64,000 nucleotides of DNA, taken from assembly GCF_022968395.1 (NCBI RefSeq), contig NZ_JALJQZ010000018.1, positions 1 to 64,000 on the forward strand, in the 5' to 3' direction. The position numbers and the translations under genes are program-made. The notes below the pieces were generated by a model, which made no database searches, was not told the origin of the DNA, and worked only from the letters and a program-made list of their open reading frames with translations. Origin of the DNA: Affinirhizobium lemnae (GTDB lineage Bacteria > Pseudomonadota > Alphaproteobacteria > Rhizobiales > Rhizobiaceae). Position 1 is the stretch's first letter; every line of letters begins with the position of its first letter. This document shows, one piece after another, positions 9,283-18,536 of the stretch.

Positions 9283-9894
9283 CTACCGGGAGATCAGTGC
9301 ATCATCGAGTTCGGTCGCGCGAACATGTGCGGGTCTCGGGGCAAGGCGGTCGACGTAACTTTCGAAGACGCTTCGCTTTTCGATCGTGCCAAACTGAAGC
9401 CCCCACATGAGGTGAGAACCGACATAGACATCGGCCGCCGAGAAACTGGAGCCTGCAATGTATTCGCGTTGTGCAAGATGCGCCTCCAAGGCGTTGAGAA
9501 CCGCATCATAAGAACCGTAGCCAACAGAGCCCTGTCGCTCGCTTGGGACGACAAATCCAAGGCTCTGGTTAGTGATCGCTGCTTCCAGCGGCCCGGCTGC
9601 AAAGAAAAGCCAGCGATAATAGTCGGCTCGCTGGTCAGTGGGCGGCGCAAGCCTCGCTTCGGGAAATGCATCGGCGAGATAGGCACATATTGCTGCACAC
9701 TCGGTAATGACGGATTCGCCGTGCTTCAACGTCGGAACTTTGCCCATGGGGTTGATTGCGCGATACGCATCCGCCTTCATCTCCGGCCCATAATTCATGA
9801 CAACCACGTCGTATGACATGCCGATCTCTTCCAGCATCCAGCGTATGATGCGACCGCGCGACATGGGGTTGGTATAAAGGACTAGCGACGCCAC
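9283..9894 (-). CDS. Glutathione S-transferase family protein
   Basis: This 203-residue cytosolic protein has an N-terminal thioredoxin-like domain (LVLYTNPMSRGRIIRWMLEE; NPMGKVPTL; ITECAAICAYLAD) and a C-terminal helical domain containing SAADVYVGSHL. The Ser of NPMSRG takes the place of the catalytic Ser/Cys in bacterial GSTs. Start is GTG9894, preceded by GGAGG at good spacing. Substrate is unknown. A strong terminator of icd lies just upstream, so it has its own promoter. Confidence 0.9.
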   Translation of the reverse strand: MASLVLYTNPMSRGRIIRWMLEEIGMSYDVVVMNYGPEMKADAYRAINPMGKVPTLKHGESVITECAAICAYLADAFPEARLAPPTDQRADYYRWLFFAAGPLEAAITNQSLGFVVPSERQGSVGYGSYDAVLNALEAHLAQREYIAGSSFSAADVYVGSHLMWGLQFGTIEKRSVFESYVDRLAPRPAHVRATELDDALISR

Positions 9895-9964
9895 AATGAT
9901 CCTCCTGTGAGTGTTTCTGTTTTGTTCCAGGTTAATTCATTGTGCAGGGATTGCAAGCCACAGA

Positions 9965-9994
9965 AACAAAAACGGCGCGGTCAAAGCCGCGCCG
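9965..9994 (-). terminator. Rho-independent terminator of icd
   Basis: CGGCGCGG and CCGCGCCG form a perfect 8-bp stem with a 6-nt loop. On the minus strand it is followed by TTTTTGTTT, 24 bp after the icd stop codon. Confidence 0.9.
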
Positions 9995-10018
9995 TCGAGT
10001 TTCGAAGAGGTAGGCAAC

Positions 10019-11233
10019 TTATGCGCCCATGGCCTTCTGCAAGTTCTCATCGATCTTGTCGAGGAAGGCAGTGGTCGAGAGCCACGGCTGATCCGGACCG
10101 ATGAGGAGGGCCAGATCCTTGGTCATAAAGCCGTCTTCGACAGTTGCCACGCAAACGCTTTCCAGCGTGGAGGCGAAGCGAGCTAGTTCGGCGTTGTCGT
10201 CCAGCTTTGCGCGGTGTGCGAGACCACGGGTCCAGGCGAAGATCGAGGCGATCGAGTTCGTCGAGGTTTCCTGGCCCTTCTGATGCTGGCGATAGTGACG
10301 CGTAACCGTACCGTGTGCGGCTTCTGCTTCAACCGTCTTGCCATCTGGCGTCAGAAGAACTGAGGTCATCAGGCCAAGCGAACCGAAGCCCTGGGCAACC
10401 GTGTCCGACTGCACATCGCCATCATAGTTCTTGCACGCCCAGACGTAGCCACCGGACCACTTCAGCGCGGAGGCAACCATGTCGTCGATCAGGCGGTGCT
10501 CGTAGGTGATGCCGGCATCCTTGAACTGATCCTTGAATTCGGTCTCGTAGACTTCTTCGAAGATGTCCTTGAAACGACCGTCATAGGCCTTGAGAATCGT
10601 GTTCTTGGTGGACAGGTAAACTGGCCACTTGCGCATCAGACCATACATCATGGAGGCGCGCGCGAACTCGCGGATCGACTCATCCAGGTTGTACATGGCC
10701 ATGGCAACGCCGGCGCCAGGAGCGTTGAACACTTCCTTCTCGATGACCGTGCCATCTTCACCGACGAACTTGATCGTCAACTTGCCCTTGCCCGGGAACT
10801 TGAAGTCTGTGGCGCGGTACTGGTCACCAAAGGCATGACGACCAACGACGATCGGCTGTGTCCAGCCCGGAACGAGGCGCGGAACGTTCTTGCAGATGAT
10901 CGGCTCGCGGAAGATAACGCCGCCGAGTATGTTGCGGATCGTGCCGTTCGGGCTCTTCCACATTTCCTTGAGGTTGAATTCCTTCACGCGTGCTTCGTCA
11001 GGGGTGATCGTGGCGCACTTGATGCCAACGCCATATTTCTTGATGGCATTTGCCGCATCGACCGTAACCTGGTCGTTCGTCGCGTCGCGGTTTTCAACAG
11101 AGAGGTCGTAATAGTCGATGTCGAGGTCGAGATAGGGGTAGATCAGCTTGTCTTTAATAAGCTGCCAGATGATGCGCGTCATTTCATCGCCGTCGAGATC
11201 GGCGACTGGATTTGCGACCTTGATCTTCTTCAT
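10019..11233 (-). CDS. icd: NADP-dependent isocitrate dehydrogenase
   Basis: This 404-residue TCA-cycle enzyme oxidises isocitrate to 2-oxoglutarate. It is of the dimeric type found in rhizobia and eukaryotes, with an N-terminus [18 protein letters not shown] and substrate residues in [16 protein letters not shown]11233 is chosen because AGAGG precedes it and it matches the family N-terminus; the frame remains open upstream to 11335. A single-gene unit, closed by the terminator at 9965-9994. Confidence 0.97.
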   Translation of the reverse strand: MKKIKVANPVADLDGDEMTRIIWQLIKDKLIYPYLDLDIDYYDLSVENRDATNDQVTVDAANAIKKYGVGIKCATITPDEARVKEFNLKEMWKSPNGTIRNILGGVIFREPIICKNVPRLVPGWTQPIVVGRHAFGDQYRATDFKFPGKGKLTIKFVGEDGTVIEKEVFNAPGAGVAMAMYNLDESIREFARASMMYGLMRKWPVYLSTKNTILKAYDGRFKDIFEEVYETEFKDQFKDAGITYEHRLIDDMVASALKWSGGYVWACKNYDGDVQSDTVAQGFGSLGLMTSVLLTPDGKTVEAEAAHGTVTRHYRQHQKGQETSTNSIASIFAWTRGLAHRAKLDDNAELARFASTLESVCVATVEDGFMTKDLALLIGPDQPWLSTTAFLDKIDENLQKAMGA

Positions 11234-11405
11234 ATACCTGCCTCTTTGTCTGCGGGAGACGGAAGTTCCCAACTGTTGTGAACGGGTCCGGTGCGCTATA
11301 GCATTGACGCGTCGCAGTGCAAAGCGCCGGTGCACGATTTGCCATTGCCAAAAGGTGGAAGAGGGCTACGGTGCGCCATCTTTCTGCTTTTAGGATTCGC
11401 TACTC

Positions 11406-11936
11406 ATGCGCATGCTTCCGATCGTCCTGCTCGCCTCCGGTTTGGCAACCAACGTCTTTGCGGCGGATGTTACGGATCCCGTGAAGCAGGTGATGGACAT
11501 GACAAAGTTCAATTGGGAGAGCGTTGATCAGGAGTGGAAGTACATTTTCGACAAGGAGCCGCTCGCGAAGCTCTACAGCAAGCGCTTCCAGGATGCCTAC
11601 AAAGAGGCATCCAAGCATCCGGCTTATGATACGGAAAACAATCAGCCGGGAGATCCCTTTGGCTATGATGTCATCACGAATTCGCAAGATGGTTGCCCGC
11701 TGCAGGACATCAAGATCACTCCGGCTGCACCACAAAACGGTGTGACGGAGGTCAAGGTTTCCTTCAAGATGTGGACCTGCATTGATGATGCCCAGATCAA
11801 GGACGGAATAAGCGAAGTCAGCTTTGACATCATTACGGAAAACGGCAAAACGGTGATCGACGACATCCATCGGATTGGCGATGGCGAGAAAGACTCAATC
11901 CTTGCAGAGATGCAGGCTATCGCCAAGGGCCAGTGA
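11406..11936 (+). CDS. Secreted DUF3828-like protein, copy 1
   Basis: This 176-residue protein has a signal peptide (MRMLPIVLLASGLATNVFAA, cleavage after residue 20). The mature part contains DPVKQVMDM, a Cys pair in DGCPL and WTCID, and IDDIHRIGDG near the end. The next gene repeats this layout (DPVKAVMEV, DNCPL, MDCFG, VDDIRHVEKDG), so the two are tandem paralogues. The fold resembles DUF3828-type periplasmic proteins. Function is unknown. Confidence 0.75.
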   Translation: MRMLPIVLLASGLATNVFAADVTDPVKQVMDMTKFNWESVDQEWKYIFDKEPLAKLYSKRFQDAYKEASKHPAYDTENNQPGDPFGYDVITNSQDGCPLQDIKITPAAPQNGVTEVKVSFKMWTCIDDAQIKDGISEVSFDIITENGKTVIDDIHRIGDGEKDSILAEMQAIAKGQ

Positions 11937-12037
11937 TCTGCCGCTCATGGCGAGGCCAGTTAAAGCCAGGATGGGCTGGATGTGATCGGCCTCGGTTCCT
12001 GAAGGGTGTCTGTGGCGCCAGTTCAGGGGTAGTTTGC

Positions 12038-12550
12038 ATGTATTATCTTCGATTTGCTTATGTTGCCGCATCGCTTCTTGGATGCGCGGTCGCAGCCTCA
12101 GCCAACGAGCCGCTCGATCCGGTCAAGGCGGTGATGGAAGTCGCTGTCAAAGGGAAGGGGGAATACTTCGATCCCAATTCGCTCATGGCCCTCTACAGTC
12201 TCGCTTTCACGCGCGAGATGGTCGCGGCCATGCTGAAGACCAAGGAAAAAGACGGCGAAATGCTGCTGGATTACGATCCGGTGATCGGCGGCCAGGACAA
12301 TTGCCCGCTGAAGAATGTGACCTACAAGCAAGGCCAGCAGAAGGGAAAGAAAGTCACCGTCCGCGTGGAGTTTTCCGCAATGGACTGTTTCGGCGATAAA
12401 TCCGTTCGCCGCGTCGATTTCGATCTCGTGCAAGAGGGATATGCCGTCCCCACGCAATGGTATTTCGTTGATGATATTCGTCACGTCGAGAAGGACGGAA
12501 AGACCACGATGTCGCTTCGCCAGCAGTTGAAGGAAATGGCGGCCAACTAA
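12038..12550 (+). CDS. Secreted DUF3828-like protein, copy 2
   Basis: This 170-residue exported protein is paralogous to the gene just upstream. ATG12038 gives a clean signal peptide (YLRFAYVAASLLGCAVAASA); the frame is open upstream to 11933 but that region has no coding character. Two cysteines, in DNCPL and MDCFG, sit where the paralogue also has cysteines and could form a disulfide. Function is unknown. A long hairpin follows the stop. Confidence 0.75.
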   Translation: MYYLRFAYVAASLLGCAVAASANEPLDPVKAVMEVAVKGKGEYFDPNSLMALYSLAFTREMVAAMLKTKEKDGEMLLDYDPVIGGQDNCPLKNVTYKQGQQKGKKVTVRVEFSAMDCFGDKSVRRVDFDLVQEGYAVPTQWYFVDDIRHVEKDGKTTMSLRQQLKEMAAN

Positions 12551-12579
12551 TCGAATCGCGTTTGTTTGAATCGTTGCCT

Positions 12580-12623
12580 TTGATTTTCCGGCGTTCTTGT
12601 GCCAGTGAACGCTGGAAAATCAA
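12580..12623 (+). other. 17-bp hairpin between the DUF3828-like gene and trmJ
   Basis: TTGATTTTCCGGCGTTC and GAACGCTGGAAAATCAA form 17-bp arms with one G.T pair and a 10-nt loop. It ends 15 bp before the trmJ start codon. No T run follows, so it is not a standard terminator. It could be a protein-binding palindrome or a leader RNA structure of trmJ-murI. Confidence 0.7.
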
Positions 12624-12638
12624 CACGGCAAGGTTACC

Positions 12639-13466
12639 ATGGCAGGCACAAACAGCGAGCGCGAACTTCTGGCAGAAGGCCCGGCTATCATCCTCGTTGA
12701 GCCTCAATTGGGCGAAAACATCGGTATGGTTGCGCGCGCCATGGCAAATTTCGGCCTGGCTGAACTCCGCCTCGTGAATCCGCGTGATGGATGGCCAAGC
12801 GAGAAAGCGCAAGCCGCCGCTGCCAAGGCCGACCATGTCATCGAAGGTACGAAGGTTTACGAGACGCTGGATGAGGCGGTTTCGGACCTGAACTTTGTGT
12901 TTGCGACGACCGCTCGCCAGCGGGACGGATTCAAGCATGTCCGTTCGCCCGTGACGGCCGCCGGCATGTTGCGGGAGCGGTTCAACGCGGCGGAAAAGAC
13001 CGGCATCCTGTTTGGTCGGGAGCGCTGGGGTCTGACCAATGAAGAGGTGGCGCTGGCCGATGAGATCGTCACGTTTCCAGTTAACCCCGCCTTTGCATCC
13101 CTCAACATCGCCCAGGCCGTTCTTCTGATGTCCTACGAGTGGATGAAAAGCGGGATGGAGGATATCGCCGCCACGCCATTTCAGGTGGTTGATCAGAAGC
13201 CTGCGACCAAGCAGCAGCTGTTCGGCTTCTTCAATCAGATCGAAGAGGCACTGGATGCGCGCAATTACTTTCATCCGCCCACAAAAGTGCCAAAGATGAT
13301 CGACAACCTTCGCGCTGTCCTGTCGCGCCCCGGCTTTACAGAGCCGGAAATCAGCGTTCTTCGTGGCGTGATAACGTCGCTTGATCAATTCCAGCGCCGT
13401 TGGCCGAAAGCGAAAAAGCCGATCGATACCGGAGAGGGGAAGGCGGATGATGGAGCAGACGGCTGA
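12639..13466 (+). CDS. trmJ: TrmJ-type tRNA 2'-O-methyltransferase (SpoU/TrmH family)
   Basis: This 275-residue SPOUT methyltransferase probably methylates the 2'-OH of tRNA position 32. The family motif 1 is [20 protein letters not shown]. Motif 2 is [17 protein letters not shown] and motif 3 is [19 protein letters not shown]. The C-terminal extension is typical of TrmJ rather than TrmH. murI begins inside the last codons of this gene, so the two are translationally coupled. Confidence 0.9.
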   Translation: MAGTNSERELLAEGPAIILVEPQLGENIGMVARAMANFGLAELRLVNPRDGWPSEKAQAAAAKADHVIEGTKVYETLDEAVSDLNFVFATTARQRDGFKHVRSPVTAAGMLRERFNAAEKTGILFGRERWGLTNEEVALADEIVTFPVNPAFASLNIAQAVLLMSYEWMKSGMEDIAATPFQVVDQKPATKQQLFGFFNQIEEALDARNYFHPPTKVPKMIDNLRAVLSRPGFTEPEISVLRGVITSLDQFQRRWPKAKKPIDTGEGKADDGADG

Positions 13467-14250
13467 CCTCAAACCAGTCTTGGTTTTTGATTCAGGCATC
13501 GGCGGTTTGACGGTTTTGCGCGAAGCGCGGGTATTGATGCCAGAGCGTGGTTTCATTTACGTCGCAGATGATGCCGGCTTTCCATACGGCGGCTGGGAAG
13601 AGGGTGCTCTCAATGAGCGTATTCTCAGCCTCTTCGCAAAATTGTTGTCTCAGTATGAGCCCGAAATCTGCATCATTGCCTGCAACACTGCCTTTACGCT
13701 GGCAGGCGCTGATCTTCGAACTGCATTCCCGCAAATGACATTTGTCGGAACCGTGCCCGCCATCAAGCCAGCAGCAGAGCGCACGCGCTCCGGCTTGGTT
13801 TCGGTTCTGGCAACACCGGGAACCGTCCGTCGAGCCTATACGCGTGACCTGATCCAGTCTTTCGCCAGCCAATGTCACGTTCGGCTGGTTGGTTCTGAAA
13901 ATCTGGCGCGGCTTTCGGAGGCCTACATTCGTGGCGAACCGGTCTCCGATGACGATGTCAGGGCAGAGATCGCTCCATGCTTTATCGAGAAGGACGGCGC
14001 CAAGACGGATATTGTCGTGCTTGCCTGCACACACTATCCCTTCATGGCGAATGTCTTTCGCAGACTTGCGCCTTGGCCGGTTGATTGGCTGGATCCAGCG
14101 GAGGCGATTGCCCGGCAAGCAAGGCGACTCGTTCCTGTGTCTCCACATCACGAACACCCGTCCGGCTTTGACTTTGCTTATTTCACATCCGGAAACCCCG
14201 GCTTTGCCACGCAGCGGCTTATGCAAGGCTTCGGTCTCAGCGTGCTATGA
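13447..14250 (+). CDS. murI: Glutamate racemase
   Basis: This 267-residue enzyme makes D-glutamate for peptidoglycan. The signature [10 protein letters not shown] is near the N-terminus. The two catalytic cysteines lie in IIACNTA and LACTHYPFM. The start ATGATG at 13447 is preceded by a GGAGAGGGGAAGG purine tract and overlaps the end of trmJ by 20 bp. A small hairpin (GTTGCG, CATT, CGCAAC, 14260-14275) follows the stop, without a T tract. Confidence 0.95.
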   Translation: MMEQTADLKPVLVFDSGIGGLTVLREARVLMPERGFIYVADDAGFPYGGWEEGALNERILSLFAKLLSQYEPEICIIACNTAFTLAGADLRTAFPQMTFVGTVPAIKPAAERTRSGLVSVLATPGTVRRAYTRDLIQSFASQCHVRLVGSENLARLSEAYIRGEPVSDDDVRAEIAPCFIEKDGAKTDIVVLACTHYPFMANVFRRLAPWPVDWLDPAEAIARQARRLVPVSPHHEHPSGFDFAYFTSGNPGFATQRLMQGFGLSVL

Positions 14251-14624
14251 CGTTTAATCGTTGCGCATTCGCAACAGAGACGTGATCTCGTATTCAATTT
14301 TGAGATGTAGTTCTTGCCGTCCGATGCAGGCTGTGACAGTGTTTGGGCGTCCGCAACTCAAACAGGAGGCGAGAATGACAACCATGTCCCTGCTTGTACG
14401 CCTTTCTGGTGGAACAGCCCCGACCGCGCACACAATTTTGATGCGACGTCCAGGCTATATGGCTGGCTTTATTCACTAAAGCTTTCAAGGCTGCCTTTCG
14501 GCTTTCACCCAAACATCCGACGCTCAAGCAGTGAGTTAGCGTGTATTCGTTGCTGGCTGATGCGATCCGGCGTCCTTTCATCATTGTAGGATCTGGCCGT
14601 TGAGAGACGCCAGAATAAAACGCT
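14251..14624. other. intergenic stretch without a supported gene
   Basis: The 374 bp between murI and the DUF1127 gene contain the small hairpin at 14260-14275 and a 72-codon frame (14261-14479) with no family resemblance. I see no convincing RNA gene or regulatory site. Confidence 0.5.
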
Positions 14625-14861
14625 ATGCGCAAATTGCACTCTGAGGTTGCTGATCCTGTGGGTTTGGCAGTAAGCAAACTGTTCTATCAATTCGGGCTGT
14701 GGGCTGTCTTGTTGGCCTTGCTGAAAGCGGTACTCGCCGAAAGGCAGAAAACGAATGATCTTGCCCAGCTTTCTGATCGCATGCTCAAAGATATCGGTGC
14801 TTCGGTCGACGAAGATCATCTGCGCCCGAGAAAGTTCTCGTTGTGGGATATCCGTTTTTGA
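14625..14861 (+). CDS. DUF1127 (YjiS-like) small protein
   Basis: This 78-residue protein ends with the DUF1127 motif: LAQLSDRMLKDIGAS matches the family pattern L..LSD..L.DIG. Small Arg-rich DUF1127 proteins are numerous in Rhizobiaceae and some affect RNA turnover and phosphate or stress physiology. The longer N-terminal hydrophobic part (LWAVLLALLKAVLAE) is usual for the medium-length form. It stands alone. Confidence 0.8.
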   Translation: MRKLHSEVADPVGLAVSKLFYQFGLWAVLLALLKAVLAERQKTNDLAQLSDRMLKDIGASVDEDHLRPRKFSLWDIRF

Positions 14862-14912
14862 TGGCAACAATCGAGGACGGTCTCGCCCGCTCGATGCGGG
14901 CGAGACAAAACC

Positions 14913-15290
14913 TCATACCGGTTCGTCTGCGCGGCAACATACACGGATACGATGGCCATCCGGGTCTTCTGCGGTAAAGGTCCGGCCGAAATCCATGCCT
15001 TCCGGGCGTTGAAGAATGGAAACATCCTTCGCCTGCCATGCGGCACAAATATCATCGACCTCTTGGTCTGTGTCGCACGTCAGAACGATCTCTGAACTGC
15101 CGGTTTGACCGGATGTGGCAGGAGCGACAATTGCCGCTTTCCAGAGACCGATCTTGAAGCCGCCAGCATAAACGAACATGGCAAAGGTTGGCGACTTTTC
15201 GACCGGGGGCCGGTCGAGAAGCGCTTCGTAGAATCTGCTGCTGGCGTCGACATCACGAACGTGAAGCAGGATGAAATTTGCAGGCTGCAT
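14913..15290 (-). CDS. VOC (glyoxalase/bleomycin-resistance) family protein
   Basis: This 125-residue protein has the beta-alpha-beta layout of the vicinal-oxygen-chelate fold, with a start ANFILLHVRDVDASSRFYEAL and an end FTAEDPDGHRIRVCC. The substrate is unknown. It lies 66 bp downstream of a YafY-type regulator on the same strand, with a perfect inverted repeat in between, so it is probably the regulator's target. Confidence 0.88.
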   Translation of the reverse strand: MQPANFILLHVRDVDASSRFYEALLDRPPVEKSPTFAMFVYAGGFKIGLWKAAIVAPATSGQTGSSEIVLTCDTDQEVDDICAAWQAKDVSILQRPEGMDFGRTFTAEDPDGHRIRVCCRADEPV

Positions 15291-15334
15291 GATGGGATCT
15301 CCTTCGTTTCTGCTGAAGGAGATCTACCAGCGCG

Positions 15335-15355
15335 TACTGACAGATTTTGTCAGTA
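15335..15355. promoter_or_regulatory. inverted repeat, probable operator of the VOC gene
   Basis: TACTGACA, GATTT, TGTCAGTA is a perfect 8-bp inverted repeat with a 5-bp spacer, 45 bp upstream of the VOC start codon. The half site TGTCAG recurs with variation (TGTCAG and TGTCGG on the minus strand, 16059-16077) just upstream of the regulator gene, suggesting recognition by the YafY-type protein. Confidence 0.5.
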
Positions 15356-15356
15356 G

Positions 15357-16049
15357 TCAGATCACTTCGCCGATGGTTTGCATGTCACGCCATGTCTTCA
15401 AAAGCGCATTCTTTCGCTTCGGGTAGCGTTCTTCCATGGCAGTCATGCGAATGATCCGGTCGGCCCGAAAATGGTGGAAGTCATTCCGCAGCTCGCACCA
15501 CGCGGCAATGACACGGACCTGATCGAAAAAGCCAAGTGCAAAGGGCCAGATCTTCCGGTCGCTCGGCTCGCCTGACGCGTCCTGATAGGATAACAGCAGC
15601 TTGCGCTCCCTGCGAATAGCTGTTCGAATGAGCGTGATATCTTCGGCGCGATCATCCGTCACGACCGTAGGTCCGACTAGCAGAAGCGTGCTATCCAGCT
15701 GATCCTTCAGATCTTTCGGCAAAACTGCGGAGATGCGAGCAAGGGCATTGTCTGCGGCGGTACTCAGGCTTCCTCCCGTGCGCCGCGCTACCCAGCGCAT
15801 GCCGAGCACAAGTGCCTCCAACTCGTCTTCGGAGAACATGAGAGGTGGCAGCAGGAACCCTGGCTTGAGCACATAGCCAATGCCCGGTTCGCCCTGGATA
15901 TCGGCGCCTTGCGCACGCAATGTCGCAATGTCTCGATAGAGCGTCCGCAGGGAAACGTCGAGTTCCAGTGCGAGCGCTTCACCGCTGACGGGCAGGCGAT
16001 GACGTCGCAGCATTTGGACAAGATCGAGAAGTCGGTCGGTTCTAGCCAC
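15357..16049 (-). CDS. YafY-family transcriptional regulator (HTH + WYL)
   Basis: This 230-residue regulator starts with a winged helix-turn-helix (ARTDRLLDLVQMLRRHR, LDVSLRTLYRDIATL). A C-terminal WYL domain follows (RKLLLSYQDASGEPSDR, IWPFALGFFDQVRVIAAWC). GTG16049 gives the conserved start MARTDRL; the frame is open further upstream. WYL domains sense nucleic acids or small ligands. The VOC gene next in line is the likely target. Confidence 0.88.
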   Translation of the reverse strand: MARTDRLLDLVQMLRRHRLPVSGEALALELDVSLRTLYRDIATLRAQGADIQGEPGIGYVLKPGFLLPPLMFSEDELEALVLGMRWVARRTGGSLSTAADNALARISAVLPKDLKDQLDSTLLLVGPTVVTDDRAEDITLIRTAIRRERKLLLSYQDASGEPSDRKIWPFALGFFDQVRVIAAWCELRNDFHHFRADRIIRMTAMEERYPKRKNALLKTWRDMQTIGEVI

Positions 16050-16211
16050 CGCGATACTCCGACAATATGCTGACAATATTTGGCATGATAGCCGGTTGGA
16101 GTGATAGAGAGGAAGCAAAATTCTGCTCCCCATTTTTAGCCGTATCCCTTATCGCTCCGGACATGGATACTGGTCTCCTACAGCCTGATTCCTGCAGTTG
16201 GAGGTAGTGTC

Positions 16212-16847
16212 ATGTCTTTGGAAAACTGGCTGGCTTTCGTCGCAACCGCTGCGGTGGTTCTGGCCATTCCCGGCCCGACAATTTTGCTGGTCATTTCGTA
16301 CTCGCTGACCCATGGTCGTAAGGTTGCTGGAGCGACGGTTGCAGGCGTGGCTCTCGGCGATTTCACAGCCATGACAGCATCCATGCTGGGCCTTGGCGCG
16401 CTTCTGACAACCTATGCAAGCCTTTTCACGGTCTTGAAGTGGGTTGGTGCCGCCTACCTCGTCTATCTGGGCATCAAGCTCTGGCGTGCGCCGGTGCAGA
16501 CAGCCGAAATCGATAAAGCCGAGGCAGAAGCAGGTCTTTGGCCCATGCGCATCTTTCTGCACACCTATACGGTCACTGCCCTGAACCCCAAAAGCATCAT
16601 CTTTTTCGTGGCCTTCCTCCCGCAGTTTCTCGACGTGAACCAGCCGTTTCTGGCTCAGATGGTGATCTTCGAAGTCACGTTTCTGGTTTTGGCGACGCTG
16701 AATGCCGGACTTTATGCGCTGTTGGCCTCAACCGCCAGAAACACGATCCGCAGCCCTCGTGTTCAGCGAGCGGTCAACCGGACTGGCGGAACCCTGTTGA
16801 TCGGCGCCGGTTTTCTGGCGGCTGGCATGCGGCGGGCTGCTACCTAG
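16212..16847 (+). CDS. LysE/RhtB-family amino-acid exporter
   Basis: This 211-residue inner-membrane protein has about six transmembrane helices. The RhtB family signature IPGPTILLVISYSLTHGRK is near the N-terminus, followed by GVALGDFTAMTASMLGLGA. Family members export amino acids or homoserine lactones; substrate here is unknown. GGAGGT precedes the ATG at ideal spacing. It is divergent from the YafY-type gene. Confidence 0.92.
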   Translation: MSLENWLAFVATAAVVLAIPGPTILLVISYSLTHGRKVAGATVAGVALGDFTAMTASMLGLGALLTTYASLFTVLKWVGAAYLVYLGIKLWRAPVQTAEIDKAEAEAGLWPMRIFLHTYTVTALNPKSIIFFVAFLPQFLDVNQPFLAQMVIFEVTFLVLATLNAGLYALLASTARNTIRSPRVQRAVNRTGGTLLIGAGFLAAGMRRAAT

Positions 16848-16976
16848 ACTTTGTTAAAGAGAATTCTCTGTTGATCTCCGGGCTTTGAGCGGGATGCGAG
16901 TCGAATTGTCTGGTAAGAGTATTTTGATGTGCCTCGAGTCCGGCGCAGTCTTCAGCATTTGATTGAGGTGAGTAGC

Positions 16977-18503
16977 GTGCAGGTAGGCATCGATATGGGA
17001 ACTCTGTCCGGCGGACAGCCGGCCAAGCTCGATATCGAGGAGCTTCTGGCAACTCGTTTGCTTGTTCAGGGCAATTCCGGTTCCGGTAAATCGCATTTGT
17101 TGCGGCGTCTCCTGGAACAGTCAGCTCCATGGGTCCAGCAGGTTATCATCGATCCAGAAGGTGATTTCGTCACTCTCGCCGATAAATACGGCCACATCGT
17201 CGTTGATGGCGAACGGACCGAAGCTGAGCTTGTCGGGATCGCGACACGTATCCGTCAGCACCGCGTGTCCTGCGTGCTGACGTTGGAAGGCTTGGATCTT
17301 GAAGAGCAGATGCGGGCCGCTGGCGCATTTCTCAACGGCCTCTTCGATGCTGATCGCGAATATTGGTATCCGGTTCTCGTCGTGGTGGATGAGGCGCAGA
17401 TGTTCGCGCCGTCCGTCGGTGGGGATGTGTCGGAAGATGCCCGAAAGATGTCACTCGGCGCCATGACGAACCTGATGTGTCGCGGTCGAAAGCGCGGTTT
17501 GGCCGGGGTTATCGCGACTCAGCGTCTGGCCAAGCTGGCCAAGAACGTGGCAGCTGAAGCCTCGAACTTCCTGATGGGGCGTACCTTCCTCGATATCGAT
17601 ATGGCCCGCGCTGCCGACCTTCTGGGCATGGACCGGCGTCAAGCCGAAATGTTCCGAGACCTGAAGCGCGGCAATTTCGTCGCGCTCGGTCCGGCGCTTT
17701 CCCGCAGACCGCTGCCAATCGTCATCGGATCCGTTGAGACGTCGGCGCGCTCCTCGTCCCCGAAGTTGATGCCCTTGCCGGATGCGCCGCAGGATGTGGA
17801 GGACCTGATCTTCACGCCCGATCCGGAAGAGTTCACCCGTCCCATCATGCGGCGCGCGCCGCCTGCACCGCGCCCAACGACGGATATTCTGGCTGAGTTA
17901 TCCCGTTCGCCTCAGGTGGCCATGCCTGCCCCGGCAGAACCCGCCAAGCCCGCACAGCCGGAATTGACGGCGGAGCAGCGTGAGGAGCGGATTGCTGCCG
18001 TTCTCTCTGAGATCATTGACGATCCACAGGCGGCCTATCGCACTGATTCAGTTCTATATCAGGACTTTCTAGTGCGTGCTCGCATGCGCCGCCTGCCCGG
18101 TACGCCCATGTCGATGAGTGAGTTTCGCAGACGGGTTGCCATCTCTCGCGCCGGTGTCGATGAAGAGACGGCGGCAACACCTGGCTGGCAGACGGCACTT
18201 GAGTTGTCAGCTCGTGTGTCAGACGATCTTCAAGGGGTCTTCCTGCTGATGGCCAAGGCTGCTCTGATTGGAGAGCCCTGTCCATCGGATATGCGTATTG
18301 CAAAGGCCTATGGAACGCATTCGGCGCGGCGTGCGCGGCGGCTTCTCGGTTATTTTGAGGAGCAGAATCTGATCGTCGTTCACTCAGATTTCTCGGGCAA
18401 GCGCATCGTGGCTTTTCCGGATCTCGACGTTCAGACCGCGCCCGGTGCCGCGGATGCGACCGATGATGAACCTGCCGCGGTCGATCGCTTTGCCGCGGAG
18501 TGA
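16977..18503 (+). CDS. HerA-like ATP-binding protein (DUF87)
   Basis: This 508-residue P-loop ATPase has Walker A QGNSGSGKSHLL near residue 33, IIDPEGDF after it, and Walker B VLVVVDEAQMF near residue 140. A HerA-type arginine region follows (CRGRKRGLAGVIATQRLAKL). The C-terminal third has a Pro-rich linker and a winged-helix-like part. GTG16977 is preferred since GAGGT precedes it; GTG16929 also opens the frame. HerA proteins pump or resect DNA with NurA; no nuclease partner is adjacent here. Confidence 0.82.
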   Translation: MQVGIDMGTLSGGQPAKLDIEELLATRLLVQGNSGSGKSHLLRRLLEQSAPWVQQVIIDPEGDFVTLADKYGHIVVDGERTEAELVGIATRIRQHRVSCVLTLEGLDLEEQMRAAGAFLNGLFDADREYWYPVLVVVDEAQMFAPSVGGDVSEDARKMSLGAMTNLMCRGRKRGLAGVIATQRLAKLAKNVAAEASNFLMGRTFLDIDMARAADLLGMDRRQAEMFRDLKRGNFVALGPALSRRPLPIVIGSVETSARSSSPKLMPLPDAPQDVEDLIFTPDPEEFTRPIMRRAPPAPRPTTDILAELSRSPQVAMPAPAEPAKPAQPELTAEQREERIAAVLSEIIDDPQAAYRTDSVLYQDFLVRARMRRLPGTPMSMSEFRRRVAISRAGVDEETAATPGWQTALELSARVSDDLQGVFLLMAKAALIGEPCPSDMRIAKAYGTHSARRARRLLGYFEEQNLIVVHSDFSGKRIVAFPDLDVQTAPGAADATDDEPAAVDRFAAE

Positions 18504-18526
18504 GAGAAACCCCGGAGGTCTCTCTC
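18502..18526. terminator. hairpin between convergent genes
   Basis: GAGAGAAACC and GGTCTCTCTC form a 10-bp stem with one mismatch and a 5-nt loop, between the stops of the HerA-like gene and pepT. It lacks a clear T tract, so its strength as a terminator is uncertain. Confidence 0.5.
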
Positions 18527-18536
18527 AAAGAAGTTA

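Noticed and set aside
12354-13556. Open frame of 400 codons on the minus strand
   Set aside because: Antisense to trmJ and the DUF3828-like gene; no recognisable protein.
14261-14479. Open frame of 72 codons after murI
   Set aside because: No family features, no convincing ribosome site, Cys/Arg-rich noise-like composition.
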